Source of the DNA: Chrysomallon squamiferum
Lineage: Eukaryota; Mollusca; Gastropoda; Neomphalida; Peltospiridae
Length of the DNA: 64,000 nucleotides
Assembly: GCA_012295275.1 (NCBI GenBank)
Contig: CM022673.1
Coordinates: forward strand, 2,569,605-2,633,604
Reading direction: 5' to 3'
Under the pieces are notes generated by a model, which was given only the letters and a program-made list of their open reading frames with translations, searched no databases and was not told the DNA's origin. Below, in pieces: positions 35,101 through 42,138 of the stretch. Position 1 is the stretch's first letter, and the number at the start of each line of letters is the position of its first letter. Position numbers and translations under genes: made by a program.

Positions 35101-35562
35101 TATTATTATTATTTATATCATCATCATTATATTATTATTATAATTATCATCATATTATCATTATTATTATCATCATCATCATTATCATTATCATTATTAT
35201 CATCATCATTATTATTATTATCATCATCATCATCATCATCATCATTATTATTATTATTGTCATTATTATTATTATTATCATTATCATTATTACCATTATT
35301 ATTATTATTGTTATTGTTATTATTATTGTTATTATTACTATTGTTATTGTTGTTATTACTGAAGGATCGTGTGACAAATATCCCGGCTGAAGAAGAGAAG
35401 CTGAACAATCTGGAGACAGCCGCTCTTGTCCAGCAGCTCTCCACGAACTGCTGCAGCCGAGACGAGAGCAAACACATCACCAAAAACATTTTCAAAAACA
35501 ACGTCCGATACACTCCAGACTCGACAGCCCGTAGTATTCCATACGCCCCAGTGGACACGTGA
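1750..35562 (+). CDS. LRP4: LRP4 (MEGF7) orthologue, 35 coding exons, 5' partial
   Basis: Type I membrane receptor of the LDL-receptor family. In vertebrates LRP4 is the agrin co-receptor that activates MuSK at the neuromuscular synapse, and it also modulates Wnt/BMP signalling. The spliced frame is open for about 1,772 residues (human LRP4 about 1,905). Approximate fragment positions: seven LDLa 1-276, EGF 277-318, calcium-binding EGF 319-360, propeller 1 361-620 with EGF to 662, propeller 2 663-926 with EGF to 970, propeller 3 971-1230 with EGF to 1279, propeller 4 1280-1541 with EGF to 1579, stalk, TM about 1637-1657, tail to 1772. LDLa at the N-terminus followed by four propellers excludes LRP5/6, whose LDLa lie next to the membrane. 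The NPSY motif followed by a TST tripeptide, and a juxtamembrane Cys pair ending GLC, point to LRP4 rather than LRP1/2. All 34 intron phases agree. The signal peptide and probably the eighth LDLa lie before base 1. Confidence 0.92.
4645..4812 (+). repeat. Molluscan SINE-like remnant
   Basis: TTTGCACCTTCCCATAGA ... GTGCAGTGGTTGGAACATGAGAT ... GATTTAAACCCTG ... CTGAGCTGCTGCATG. It shares its first part with 45705-45800 in this window, and matches from memory the element with CCTTCCCATGG ... CAGTCGTGGTGCACTGG common in mollusc genomes. Degenerate and inactive. Confidence 0.5.
6530..6610 (-). repeat. tRNA-like SINE head, degraded
   Basis: On the minus strand it reads GTGGCTTAATGGTATGAGCA followed about 30 bases later by GTTACAGGATCAATCATC. 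The first resembles a pol III A box and the second a decayed B box (GGTTCGAATCC type). No poly-A or LINE-type tail seen. Confidence 0.35.
6691..7075 (+). repeat. 30-bp minisatellite grading into 20-bp units
   Basis: About nine near-perfect 30-bp units (consensus GATTTGAAACTGAAGGTACT + TGGTTTGAGT) from 6691 to 6930, followed to about 7075 by five or six shorter, diverged units of about 20 bases (GGTTTGAAACTAAAGGTACT-like). One frame reads as a decapeptide repeat [10 protein letters not shown], but it lacks any gene context in the LRP4 intron. Confidence 0.9.
9644..9870 (+). repeat. Degenerate triplicate, 75-90 bp unit
   Basis: Three diverged copies of a unit with GATACCTGAGTGATGTGTTTATGATTTTAAA followed by CTGTTTATGACCACACTTCACAAGTGG (split here for length). 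Copies start near 9644, 9719 and 9798. The second contains TGGTTAGCTGATCAGGTTCA, superficially tRNA-like. Confidence 0.7.
10576..10689 (+). CDS. LRP4: LRP4 exon B (LDLa 2)
   Basis: LDLa repeat, 114 nt, phase 1-1, with calcium-binding motif DCGDGSDE. The acceptor sits directly after a run of more than 30 T residues, an extreme polypyrimidine tract. The donor is gtaagt. Confidence 0.92.
11371..11487 (+). CDS. LRP4: LRP4 exon C (LDLa 3)
   Basis: LDLa repeat, 117 nt, phase 1-1, motif DCADSSDE, acceptor CTTTAG, donor gtaagt. Confidence 0.92.
12226..12525 (+). repeat. About 50-bp tandem repeat with palindromic core
   Basis: Five to six imperfect units of TAATGTATTTTAGTCCTTTC followed by a spacer and AGTCCTTAAAGACTGCAG. 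One copy holds the perfect 14-base palindrome AGTCTTTAAAGACT (12339-12352). Confidence 0.8.
14006..14131 (+). CDS. LRP4: LRP4 exon D (LDLa 4, slightly divergent)
   Basis: LDLa repeat of 126 nt, phase 1-1. It has the six cysteines, but the usual D-x-SDE calcium motif reads DWEDE, so the Ser is Glu, and the first inter-cysteine loop is longer by one residue (HRDDSC). The acidic ligands themselves are retained. Donor gtatgt. Confidence 0.9.
14800..14916 (+). CDS. LRP4: LRP4 exon E (LDLa 5)
   Basis: LDLa repeat, 117 nt, phase 1-1, motif [11 protein letters not shown] and NWT sequons are potential N-glycosylation sites. Donor gtaagt. Confidence 0.92.
15410..15526 (+). CDS. LRP4: LRP4 exon F (LDLa 6)
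   Basis: LDLa repeat, 117 nt, phase 1-1, motif DCSDNSDE. The acceptor is preceded by a TTTA/TTAC tetranucleotide tract that serves as polypyrimidine tract. Donor gtaagt. Confidence 0.92.
15655..15985 (+). repeat. Tandem duplication, about 155 bp
   Basis: Two copies starting near 15664 and 15820, sharing CATTTTCACAAATTTCATGTC, GTTTATC..TTTTTCCATGTCC and AACCAGAGTTATTTAATTATC. The start of a third follows at 15960. It lies within the intron after LDLa exon F. Confidence 0.8.
16858..16974 (+). CDS. LRP4: LRP4 exon G (LDLa 7)
   Basis: LDLa repeat, 117 nt, phase 1-1, motif ECSDKSDE (Glu for Asp before Cys4). The donor gtaagt is followed after about 30 bases by a (GT)n microsatellite. Confidence 0.92.
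17539..17664 (+). CDS. LRP4: LRP4 exon H (EGF-like 1)
   Basis: EGF-like module of the NNGGCSH type that precedes YWTD propellers, with six cysteines. Length 126 nt, phase 1-1. Confidence 0.9.
18221..18346 (+). CDS. LRP4: LRP4 exon I (calcium-binding EGF)
   Basis: Calcium-binding EGF. The module starts DFDEC, and [12 protein letters not shown] fits the Asp/Asn hydroxylation consensus CxNxxxxFxCxC. Length 126 nt, phase 1-1. The donor gtttgt is weak, but the phase and the following propeller start support it. Confidence 0.88.
18879..19109 (+). CDS. LRP4: LRP4 exon J (propeller 1, blades 1-2)
   Basis: Start of beta-propeller 1. The propeller opening [14 protein letters not shown] is followed by the YWTD-class motif VFWSD. 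Length 231 nt, phase 1-1, donor gtaaga. In vertebrate LRP4 this propeller carries the agrin-binding surface. Confidence 0.92.
19537..19693 (+). CDS. LRP4: LRP4 exon K (propeller 1, blades 2-3)
   Basis: Carries GLAVDW, the YWTD variant LFWTDAG, and the KPRAIA strand. Length 157 nt, starting phase 1 and ending phase 2, donor gtaagt. Confidence 0.92.
19971..20188 (+). CDS. LRP4: LRP4 exon L (propeller 1, blades 4-5)
   Basis: Carries IFWTDWG, the conserved WPNGLTIDY strand, and VYWADAK. Length 218 nt, starting phase 2 and ending phase 1. GC content is well above the flanking introns. Confidence 0.93.
20440..21004 (+). repeat. Tandem array of decoy 3' splice sites before LRP4 exon M
   Basis: Diverged units of about 75-85 bases, each with ATAATAAACATGACATTGTA, then TATCTCTAGGTCTTACTCAC and CCATTTGTTTGTCTCTGTGT. 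The CTCTAG|GTCTTACTCACCCATTTG core matches the real acceptor plus first exon bases at 20999-21022 (CTCTAG|GTCTTCCTCACCCCTTTG). Related sites sit near 20455, 20536, 20611, 20687, 20772, 20840 and 20924. Confidence 0.85.
21005..21304 (+). CDS. LRP4: LRP4 exon M (end of propeller 1 plus EGF)
   Basis: Last blade ([16 protein letters not shown]) and the following EGF of the [11 protein letters not shown] type. Length 300 nt, phase 1-1. The acceptor CTCTAG|GTCTTCCTCACC is the last of a series of similar sites in the preceding intron. Confidence 0.93.
21700..21911 (+). CDS. LRP4: LRP4 exon N (propeller 2 start)
   Basis: Opens propeller 2 with [15 protein letters not shown] and carries IFWTDVG. Length 212 nt, starting phase 1 and ending phase 0, donor gtaaat. 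A degenerate copy of its first 50 bases lies at 25843-25894. Confidence 0.92.
22435..22622 (+). CDS. LRP4: LRP4 exon O (propeller 2)
   Basis: Carries GLALDW, IYWTDAG and [10 protein letters not shown]. Length 188 nt, starting phase 0 and ending phase 2, donor gtacgg. Confidence 0.91.
23104..23305 (+). CDS. LRP4: LRP4 exon P (propeller 2)
   Basis: Carries [16 protein letters not shown] and LYWTDAG. Length 202 nt, starting phase 2 and ending phase 0, donor gtaggt. Confidence 0.92.
23728..24060 (+). repeat. About 85-bp tandem repeat in intron before exon Q
   Basis: Four diverged units of TATTTTAAATAATATTTTTT, then TCAAAC..ATATAAAATCTTC, CATTCATTTATCCCA and CTAACCTTTGTTCTTA. It ends about 40 bases before the true acceptor of exon Q. 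Confidence 0.8.
24103..24292 (+). CDS. LRP4: LRP4 exon Q (propeller 2, last blade)
   Basis: Carries [19 protein letters not shown] and LMDIHVFH. Length 190 nt, starting phase 0 and ending phase 1, donor gttagt. The last 25 bases and the donor are repeated 132 bases downstream. Confidence 0.91.
24268..24494 (+). repeat. Tandem duplication across the exon Q donor
   Basis: Bases 24268-24362 recur at 24400-24494 (offset 132), including the last 25 exon bases and the donor (GAGAATATG|GTTAGT). The second donor lies at 24425. The two copies differ at only scattered positions, so the event is fairly recent. Confidence 0.92.
24907..25038 (+). CDS. LRP4: LRP4 exon R (EGF after propeller 2)
   Basis: EGF module with QNGGCSHLC and CACPTG. 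Length 132 nt, phase 1-1, locally GC-rich. Confidence 0.91.
25479..25616 (+). CDS. LRP4: LRP4 exon S (propeller 3 start)
   Basis: Opens propeller 3 with [14 protein letters not shown] and ends after [10 protein letters not shown]. Length 138 nt, phase 1-1. The donor gtttgt is weak. Confidence 0.88.
25841..25894 (+). pseudogene. Relic copy of LRP4 exon N in intron 19
   Basis: TTTCAG|GTATTGGCACATTCC and CAGATATCAGACAAGTA match the start of exon N, including the acceptor, with about 90% identity over about 50 bases. In frame it reads [16 protein letters not shown]. It lacks the rest of the exon and a donor at the matching place, and it interrupts propeller 3 between exons S and T. Confidence 0.88.
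25948..26206 (+). CDS. LRP4: LRP4 exon T (propeller 3)
   Basis: Carries [24 protein letters not shown] and KPRAIALHY. Length 259 nt, starting phase 1 and ending phase 2. A (T)18-type tract precedes the acceptor. Confidence 0.91.
26536..26698 (+). CDS. LRP4: LRP4 exon U (propeller 3)
   Basis: Carries [16 protein letters not shown] and the variant IIWADAK. Length 163 nt, starting phase 2 and ending phase 0, donor gtaaag. Confidence 0.91.
27289..27508 (+). CDS. LRP4: LRP4 exon V (propeller 3, last blade)
   Basis: Carries [18 protein letters not shown] and IMDIHAV. Length 220 nt, starting phase 0 and ending phase 1. The donor gttgtt is weak. Confidence 0.9.
28067..28213 (+). CDS. LRP4: LRP4 exon W (EGF after propeller 3)
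   Basis: EGF module, [11 protein letters not shown] type, with an NVT sequon just before it. Length 147 nt, phase 1-1, donor gtgagt. Confidence 0.91.
29134..29311 (+). CDS. LRP4: LRP4 exon X (propeller 4 start)
   Basis: Opens propeller 4 with [13 protein letters not shown] and carries the degenerate YWTD motif VYYTDVY. Length 178 nt, starting phase 1 and ending phase 2, donor gtaatt. Confidence 0.9.
29625..29690 (+). repeat. tRNA-like SINE remnant
   Basis: GTGGCTCAGTGGTTAGGATG resembles a tRNA A box and GTTGACAGGATCTACT a decayed B box. The downstream CTGAGCTGTTTCCCAATCC recurs in weaker form after the similar element at 31412-31470 (GTCTACTGGTTAGAGTGCTG). Confidence 0.45.
29872..29984 (+). 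CDS. LRP4: LRP4 exon Y (propeller 4)
   Basis: Carries [19 protein letters not shown]. Length 113 nt, starting phase 2 and ending phase 1. Confidence 0.9.
30330..30435 (+). CDS. LRP4: LRP4 exon Z (propeller 4)
   Basis: Carries [10 protein letters not shown] and [10 protein letters not shown]. Length 106 nt, starting phase 1 and ending phase 2, donor gtgagt. Confidence 0.9.
30793..30887 (+). CDS. LRP4: LRP4 exon AA (propeller 4)
   Basis: Carries LMFWTDWG and the start of the next strand. Length 95 nt, starting phase 2 and ending phase 1. Confidence 0.9.
31223..31371 (+). CDS. LRP4: LRP4 exon AB (propeller 4)
   Basis: Carries [16 protein letters not shown] and HPFGLTV. Length 149 nt, starting phase 1 and ending phase 0, donor gtgagt. 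Confidence 0.91.
31795..31939 (+). CDS. LRP4: LRP4 exon AC (propeller 4, last blade)
   Basis: Carries [15 protein letters not shown] and [12 protein letters not shown]. Length 145 nt, starting phase 0 and ending phase 1. Confidence 0.92.
32294..32407 (+). CDS. LRP4: LRP4 exon AD (membrane-proximal EGF)
   Basis: EGF with [12 protein letters not shown] and [12 protein letters not shown], the shortened last EGF typical of LRP4. Length 114 nt, phase 1-1. Confidence 0.91.
32865..32946 (+). CDS. LRP4: LRP4 exon AE (stalk)
   Basis: Low-complexity extracellular stalk with no recognised domain. Length 82 nt, starting phase 1 and ending phase 2, donor gtgagt. It is supported by phase and by position between the last EGF and the Cys pair. 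Its acceptor is fed by an ACTGTT hexanucleotide repeat. Confidence 0.75.
33628..33695 (+). CDS. LRP4: LRP4 exon AF (juxtamembrane Cys pair)
   Basis: Encodes [15 protein letters not shown], resembling the juxtamembrane C..GLC pair I recall from vertebrate LRP4. Length 68 nt, starting phase 2 and ending phase 1, donor gtaaga. Confidence 0.82.
33988..34078 (+). CDS. LRP4: LRP4 exon AG (transmembrane helix)
   Basis: Encodes a hydrophobic span of about 22 residues (starts [12 protein letters not shown]) followed by basic WKR, a single-pass type I anchor with a stop-transfer signal. Length 91 nt, starting phase 1 and ending phase 2. Confidence 0.92.
34430..34574 (+). CDS. LRP4: LRP4 exon AH (cytoplasmic tail with NPSY)
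   Basis: A basic start (RQRRRQ) is followed by [13 protein letters not shown], an NPxY adaptor/endocytosis motif in the same context as vertebrate LRP4, then a segment rich in aromatic and basic residues, [10 protein letters not shown]. Length 145 nt, starting phase 2 and ending phase 0. Confidence 0.93.
34575..35364 (+). repeat. ATT/ATC trinucleotide tract in the last LRP4 intron
   Basis: From about 35035 to 35360 the intron is almost wholly ATT, ATC and GTT triplets running into the acceptor. The frame of the last exon stays open backwards through it to 34888, giving Leu/Ser-rich sequence. I read this as intron, because exon AH ends with a proper donor and phase 0 matches. Confidence 0.85.
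35365..35562 (+). CDS. LRP4: LRP4 terminal coding exon
   Basis: The last 65 codons and a TGA stop. It encodes a hydrophilic tail with a CC pair and ends PVDT, without the ESQV-type PDZ ligand of vertebrate LRP4. The acceptor GAAG follows a long ATT/ATC repeat rather than a normal polypyrimidine tract. The exon is much more GC-rich than its surroundings, which supports coding. Confidence 0.85.
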   Translation, partial: DRVTNIPAEEEKLNNLETAALVQQLSTNCCSRDESKHITKNIFKNNVRYTPDSTARSIPYAPVDT

Positions 35563-35907
35563 CCGTGTCTGTGTGTGTGTGTGCGTGTGCGTGCGTGACG
35601 GCAAAGTTATTCTGTGATATACATATATATATATTATATATACACATACATATATACATATATGGTGCAGTACTGCAGTGCTAACACAGAATATGGTGTT
35701 TTTACGATTTAAAAAAAAAAAGAAAGAAGAAGAAAAAAGAAAGGAAAAAAAGGTCAATCTACAGAGAAATTGAAGAAAACATCTGTTTGTGAATGAATAA
35801 CAGTATTGTACCCTCTGCATTGAAACAAGCGAGTTACTGTTCAGATTACATTTTAAACAGTTCTTTGTCTAGAATGATCAGAGGAGTGTTAAAATGATAA
35901 AAGGAAC

Positions 35908-35942
<35 letters not shown>

Positions 35943-36612
35943 AAAGACAGATGAGTAATCATGATTCTGTTTTCTCCTAGCATTTTATATGTGTGAATAA
36001 TTAGGTATCTACAGGTGGTACAGAAAGTCACGTTTTGCATTATACACAGGGAAGAGCTGAAAATGGTGTCAGTGGTTACTTTCTGTATTATATACACAAC
36101 AGTGTAAAGCAGAATGGAGCTGGACTGCTAACTGTCCACCACATCTTATTCTACCAGGAACTGTGATGTTGAACAGGATATTATAATAATAATAATGGCA
36201 TGTGTAAAGATGTACAGGCTAGAAAAGGCAGAGTGTGGAGATACAGACTGCCGTGTACTGAAGTAGAAAACTTTGATGTCATGGATTAGGACAAACCAGT
36301 GCATAAAACACTACGGTTGTGGAAGAAGAAAACAGGAATGTTTTGAAATATGGAGTACTAATGTCTTGAAAACTTGTCTTTACTGTCAGGGATGAAAGTT
36401 TTTGAAGTTCAGAATGTTAAATGGCTTAATACAAACTGCAAAGAGTTTGTAGCGCAGAATGTTAGAATGTTTTATACACTTGAACTTGTATTAGTGTGAA
36501 CATGAAGACAAATGATTTTTTTTGTTTTGATTTTTTGTTTTGTGTGTCAGTTTTTAAACAATGTCAGATGTGTAAAAATGTTTTTGTTTTAAGTGTGGAC
36601 CAATTTAGATGT

Positions 36613-36681
36613 ATTTTAATTTTGGTCTCATATATATATATATATATATAAATTATATATGAAAAAGACCAAAATTAAAAT
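36613..36681. repeat. AT-rich inverted repeat (hairpin) downstream of LRP4
   Basis: ATTTTAATTTTGGTC at 36613-36627 is the exact reverse complement of 36667-36681, with an (AT)n loop that can extend the stem. It could form a hairpin in a long LRP4 3' UTR or be a small foldback element. Confidence 0.85.
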
Positions 36682-39600
36682 TAAAATATATATTATGTGT
36701 TCTTTTTGTTTTCATTAATATTTTTTTTAAATATTTTAAAACAACATATTTACTTAATAACCACTATATACTAAGAAATTGTATTTAGTTTTGTTGGGTT
36801 CAACTATATTTCTAAATGTGACACTTTTTTTTTCAGAACTGTAAATAAACACATTACACTGTTCTTTACAAATCTAGGGTAAAAATTTTTTAATTATTTA
36901 ATCTAATATTTGTTCTTTATTTTTCTAGTCAAATTCTTCTTCAGATCTTGCTTCATCTCAAATTAGCACTATTTTATTTTATTCCCTTACAATAATAACT
37001 GATGTCTGTATCATCTTCATAAGGCTCAGGTACACTTTTCCATCAGAAACTGACATATGGTGAATTGCTTGTATTCCGACATATATTTTGATAACATTCT
37101 CTCACATTACTGCATATCATTTATAATAATATTTCAGATAAATACATACAACTTAAAGAAATATCCCAGATAATTGCATGTAATCTGCATGCATTAGTAA
37201 TGTCAATCACTGTACCTCACTCAAGTAATACCATAAGAGTATTTCAGATAATGAACGTCTGATTAACAATGACATCACAATCTCGTCTGCAGGATCTGGA
37301 ATTGATACATCTGTATACAAAGTAATCTAGACAATACTTTAGAATCTGGATCAGATATCTCTGTAAACAAAATAGAAAAGATACCCATTGTTTAAGCGTA
37401 TATTTCAGGTTTTTTCTCTCTGTTCTTGCAATTTTCTGTACACTCCCATTTCATGCCACTAGCAAATTTACCATGAGCAGTACTAAGTAGTTGTACATAC
37501 CATACATCTTCCTCATCTGAGAACAGCATTATTCTTTTGAAAATAATAAAACTAATTTGATGTGTGTGTATAGCAATGATAACTCACCAAAGTTTTCTGC
37601 ATTTCCTTCCTGTACTGATTTCCTTTAAAGATTATTATAATGATGTGATTATGAATATGTATGTACATCAGTTGTTGTTTTTGTCTTAACCAAAGCTGAT
37701 ATTAATGGTTTTAATTGTTCTTTAAGGTTTAATCTACATTTATGGGTTTTTTTAAAATTTTATTTTATAATTCTTTATTAAAAACCTCTAAACATCATCT
37801 GAAACCATTAACAATGAATGCAAGAATGAAATCAAATAGTACATTATTTGTTCAAAATGAAAAAATTTCACCGATCCTGCCTGTTTAAATGCAACATAGT
37901 TTAGCTTACAATAATCAGTTTTGTCATAACAATGTAATTAACACTCTTGGTATTAACTTTTACTTCCTAAAAATGATTCTATAGCTCTTCATGCCAGAAC
38001 TTGCCAGAATTCTGTTGATATTAATGAATGAACTGGAGTCATTGATATGTAAAATATAATATCTTCCATTTGATAAATTTAATATATCCGCACTGTGGAA
38101 TAACATTGTTTTGTTTATTACATCCAGTGAGTGTTTGTTGTAGGAGATTCAAAGATACTCCACTGCAGAAGCAGGCTTTTTTGGTTAACATATTTTTTAA
38201 TCCTGTAATGTGTTAAACTCGCATTAATGACTACTTACATAGGGCATATCTACTTACATGTTGTCTAAAACCACTACGCAAGTTATAACTGTATTCATAA
38301 GGGCACTTGTACTTAATTATAATGTGTTTGATTTGAAATTTATTAAATTGATGTTTAATGTCATACCTGCTTAATAAAGACTATATAATTATGTTGTGTA
38401 TATACATACACACAAACACACGTATTTACATGAATATATATGCACCTATACATTTTTTATTTATTTTCTTTTATACTAAAAATATTTTCATTTTGTGATA
38501 AACAGATTGTTACTAATGTTTTAATAGTTACTTTAATACTGAAGGAAAAAACCCAGTAAAAAGTAAATCAACTAATTTTGAAGTTAGTCTTATCTGTGTA
38601 ACAGCTGTTAATAAAAACAGTTATTAAGATGTTGTGTATCTGATATAATGTTTATTACATTCTTGTGTAAAATGTTTGATAATGTAATAAAAGTAGTAGT
38701 TTTGTTTATAAAACATTAATTTAAAGTTTTGTTACATCTAGGTTATTGGGTTTGAGCTACATCTGTTGTAGATAATTATTTTAATATTTGTTTTGTGTGT
38801 TAGTTTGTGTTTGCTTTTTCTGTTTGTTTGTTGTTTTTGCTTTTATTTTATTATTATTATTATTGATATTGTTATTATTTTCTTTTTCTTTTTTTTTTTT
38901 TTTTTTTTTTTGTGGGGAGACTGTTTGTTTCATTATTCCTAACCCCACAAGTTTGAATCTCATAGTTTTAACATTTTTATTTAGAATAATATTTTAGTAG
39001 TTTATCTTTTTTATGATGGCAGAAAATTTTCACTTTTTTAATGACTGTAGAAATTATCATGTTTTATTGTAAAATTTCCAAATTTTAGAATTTTTACATT
39101 TACAGAAATGTTCCTTTTTAAACTGAAAGAAAGTATTTCCCTCTTTTATAATTACAGAAGTGGTACCTTTTTATCATTTTATATATTTTAATTATTTAAA
39201 ATGAACAAATAATTAATGTTTTTCTTAAACAGAAAAAAAAACAAAGTGTTCCAGTTAAACATCTCATTTTTGTCGTATGATTTAAAAAATGTTTAATTCA
39301 TATTTAATCATTTATAAATTTATCTAGATGTGATGTTCTTTGCATCATTTCCACACTGTTATTCATTTCAAAGTTTTGTATATATATTTTTTTAATCTTA
39401 CAAATTATAAGAGCTTTAAACAAATTTTTGCATTCTGATCCATAATTAATGCAAAAAAAAAAAAAAAAAAAAAAAAATATATGTATAGAAAGAATATCTA
39501 ATCAAATCAAAACAGATATACACATAATGATGCATGTACATATGGTTTGAAAAATTAATCAAATGCTTTGTTGTAACATATAAAATATGACGTGTTTCAA

Positions 39601-39937
39601 GAAAGTTCAGAAAGTAAGTTGACTATTCAGATAGTGTTTTTGTACCAGATCTGACCTGATGTAGCAAGTGAATCAGATATTCCCAAATTAAATTTGTAAA
39701 CTTGCATCGTGTACAATTTAATATAATGGAAAAAAACAACACAAAACACCTTCCCTTTTCTGCATTCATCTTATTATTAATGTGACTAGTATTCTTTTAA
39801 AGTTTATATATGTATATTTATATTTAGCAAATATGGTTAGCATCTAAAAATACCAGAACTTTATTTATTTTCTGTGGAACAGGTCAGAAATACAAAGAGA
39901 TATAGAGATTGCGGTTGCCAGTGCTTCATACACATGT

Positions 39938-40092
<155 letters not shown>

Positions 40093-41329
40093 ACACAATA
40101 AATAAATACGTAATATCCAAACAGCGATGCATCTGTCCTGTGTTCATGACAGCTGGAATCTTTACATAAGCTGAAAATATTTTAATAAATAATTAATGTC
40201 ATGTAAAGTGAATCTGGTGTGATGTTTAAACTTTGTACTTGAACCAGTGTTTGTTTTTAACAGAGTTAAAACAGACATTATTGTAACAGGTCTGTCTATA
40301 TACAGTTACTAATTTGTATTTATTTTTATTTTATCTTGTATCATTTTCTATGCCTAGTGCAGAACATTTATTTGTATGTGCATTGCGACTGTGAGACAAA
40401 ATAAACTAAAATAAATATTGATTCTGTTTTGTTCTTTTTTTTTTGTTGTAACAAATACTTCATTTTACCATGAATAACTTTGGAATTTTTAGTTAAATTA
40501 ATGAATAATTTATTAATATATTTACAATAGTGGTTTTTGTGTGAAATCAAAAACAAAGCTATTAGTAAAATGGCTAGGGAGGAGTTTTAATTAATTATTG
40601 TATTTTTTTATATATATATATATATATATCGCTATTTTTATAAGTAAATAAAAAAATGGAATGATTTAAAAAGATAATTAAATTTTTTAAAAATTAAAAA
40701 TAGTTTGTCCCTTATAAAGTATAAAATTATTTTTAATATTTTGGTTTTTTTTATTTTTATTTTTTTTTGTTTTAGGGTGCTTCTCATGTAATAAAAAATA
40801 TATATATATAAATAAAAAGCAACAACATATAGTTACAGTGATTTATTTTTTCCCTCATTTCTGTTTAAAGGTATTTTACATAAAACATATTTTGAGATGT
40901 AAATTAAATACACTGTTAATGTACTGTGCAGACATGGCAATGTTAGAGTTTTCAGATGCCCTGGTCAGACCTTTACACAACACCATCCAAACTACAAGTT
41001 TACATCAAATCAAAGCTTAAACCTTCGTCCTTATGATAATAGCATATTTGTGCGCTTTCTACTACTTCTTGTTAAATTAATTCCACAACTTTAATGTATA
41101 TATATTGATTCTTAAAAAAATTAAATTTAAATTAATATAAAATTCCACAATTATGTTGGTGCATTTTAAGAATAATATACATGTATATGTACTGATTCTT
41201 AAAATTTTGGCACATAACATTTAAATGATTTGATCTATCAGTAATTTTCAGAAATCAAGTTTTAATGAGTTTTTAATACACAGGGATAAAAAATGCAGTT
41301 GTTATTATTAGCCTGTTCCAGCCAGTGTT

Positions 41330-41460
41330 CTTCCAGACTGCTTTATCAAAAGGCATGGAAAGTTTTTTTCCTGCCTGTGGGAAAGTGCATATTAAAACCA
41401 TCTCTTGCTGCCCCTACATATCAGAAGCAGCAGATTTCCTCTTTAACGTAATATGTAAAA
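41330..41460 (+). repeat. Molluscan SINE-like tail
   Basis: CCTGCCTGTGGGAAAGTGCA then TATTAAAACCATCTCTTGCT, GCAGATTTCCTCTTTAACG. From memory this matches the tail (CTGTGGGAAAGTGCATATAA, GATCCCTTGCTGCTAATGG) of a repeat family widespread in gastropods and bivalves. Related fragments: 14270-14335, 9013-9055 and 51225-51285. Confidence 0.55.
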
Positions 41461-42138
41461 AATAAAAATATTATTAATCATTTATATCAAAATAAGTTGA
41501 GATTATCCCATTAATTTACAGCTGTAAAGAAGTTTGATTAAGAACGCACTCAACACATTGTGAAAAGTAGACAAAATACACTGTGTAGCATGGAATCTCA
41601 GAGTCTAGTTATTTTATATTTTTTAAAATCGTTTTAAATAAACAGTTACAAAGCCACATTCTAAGGTTTTTAAAACATTTTTTGGAAACATGTATACATT
41701 TTTGTAAGAATGTCATGTAACAAGAAAATTGTTTTTATTTTCTTATTATCACTGTTTACTTTTTTTTCAGTATCCCTTTTCCCAGTGTACTTCAAAACAC
41801 ATTATTTATTGTTTAAAAAATATATTCCTGTCTTTAAAACACATTATTTAACACATTATTATTATTTTCTCTTTTAACAAAATCTATATTCCAAGACTGA
41901 TCTTAATAAGCATGGTATTTTTTATATGCATATAAATCATAAATGTCAAGGCCTTTCCAAAGAAAATACTTTTTTCACTACATACAAAGCATAGTTTAAC
42001 ACATTATTCTTTTTAACAAAACATATATCCCAAGGCCTCTTTCTTTTAATTTAATTTAATTTTTTTATATACACAATATCACAAAATAAGTTTCTGTAGG
42101 CATCACAGAATGAGCTTGGCTATTTAACAAAACTCTAA

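Noticed and set aside
34888-35390. Long Leu/Ser/Ile ORFs on + and Asn/Asp ORFs on -
   Set aside because: Produced by the ATT/ATC triplet tract. Only the final 66 codons (35365-35562) have coding composition and correct splice phase.
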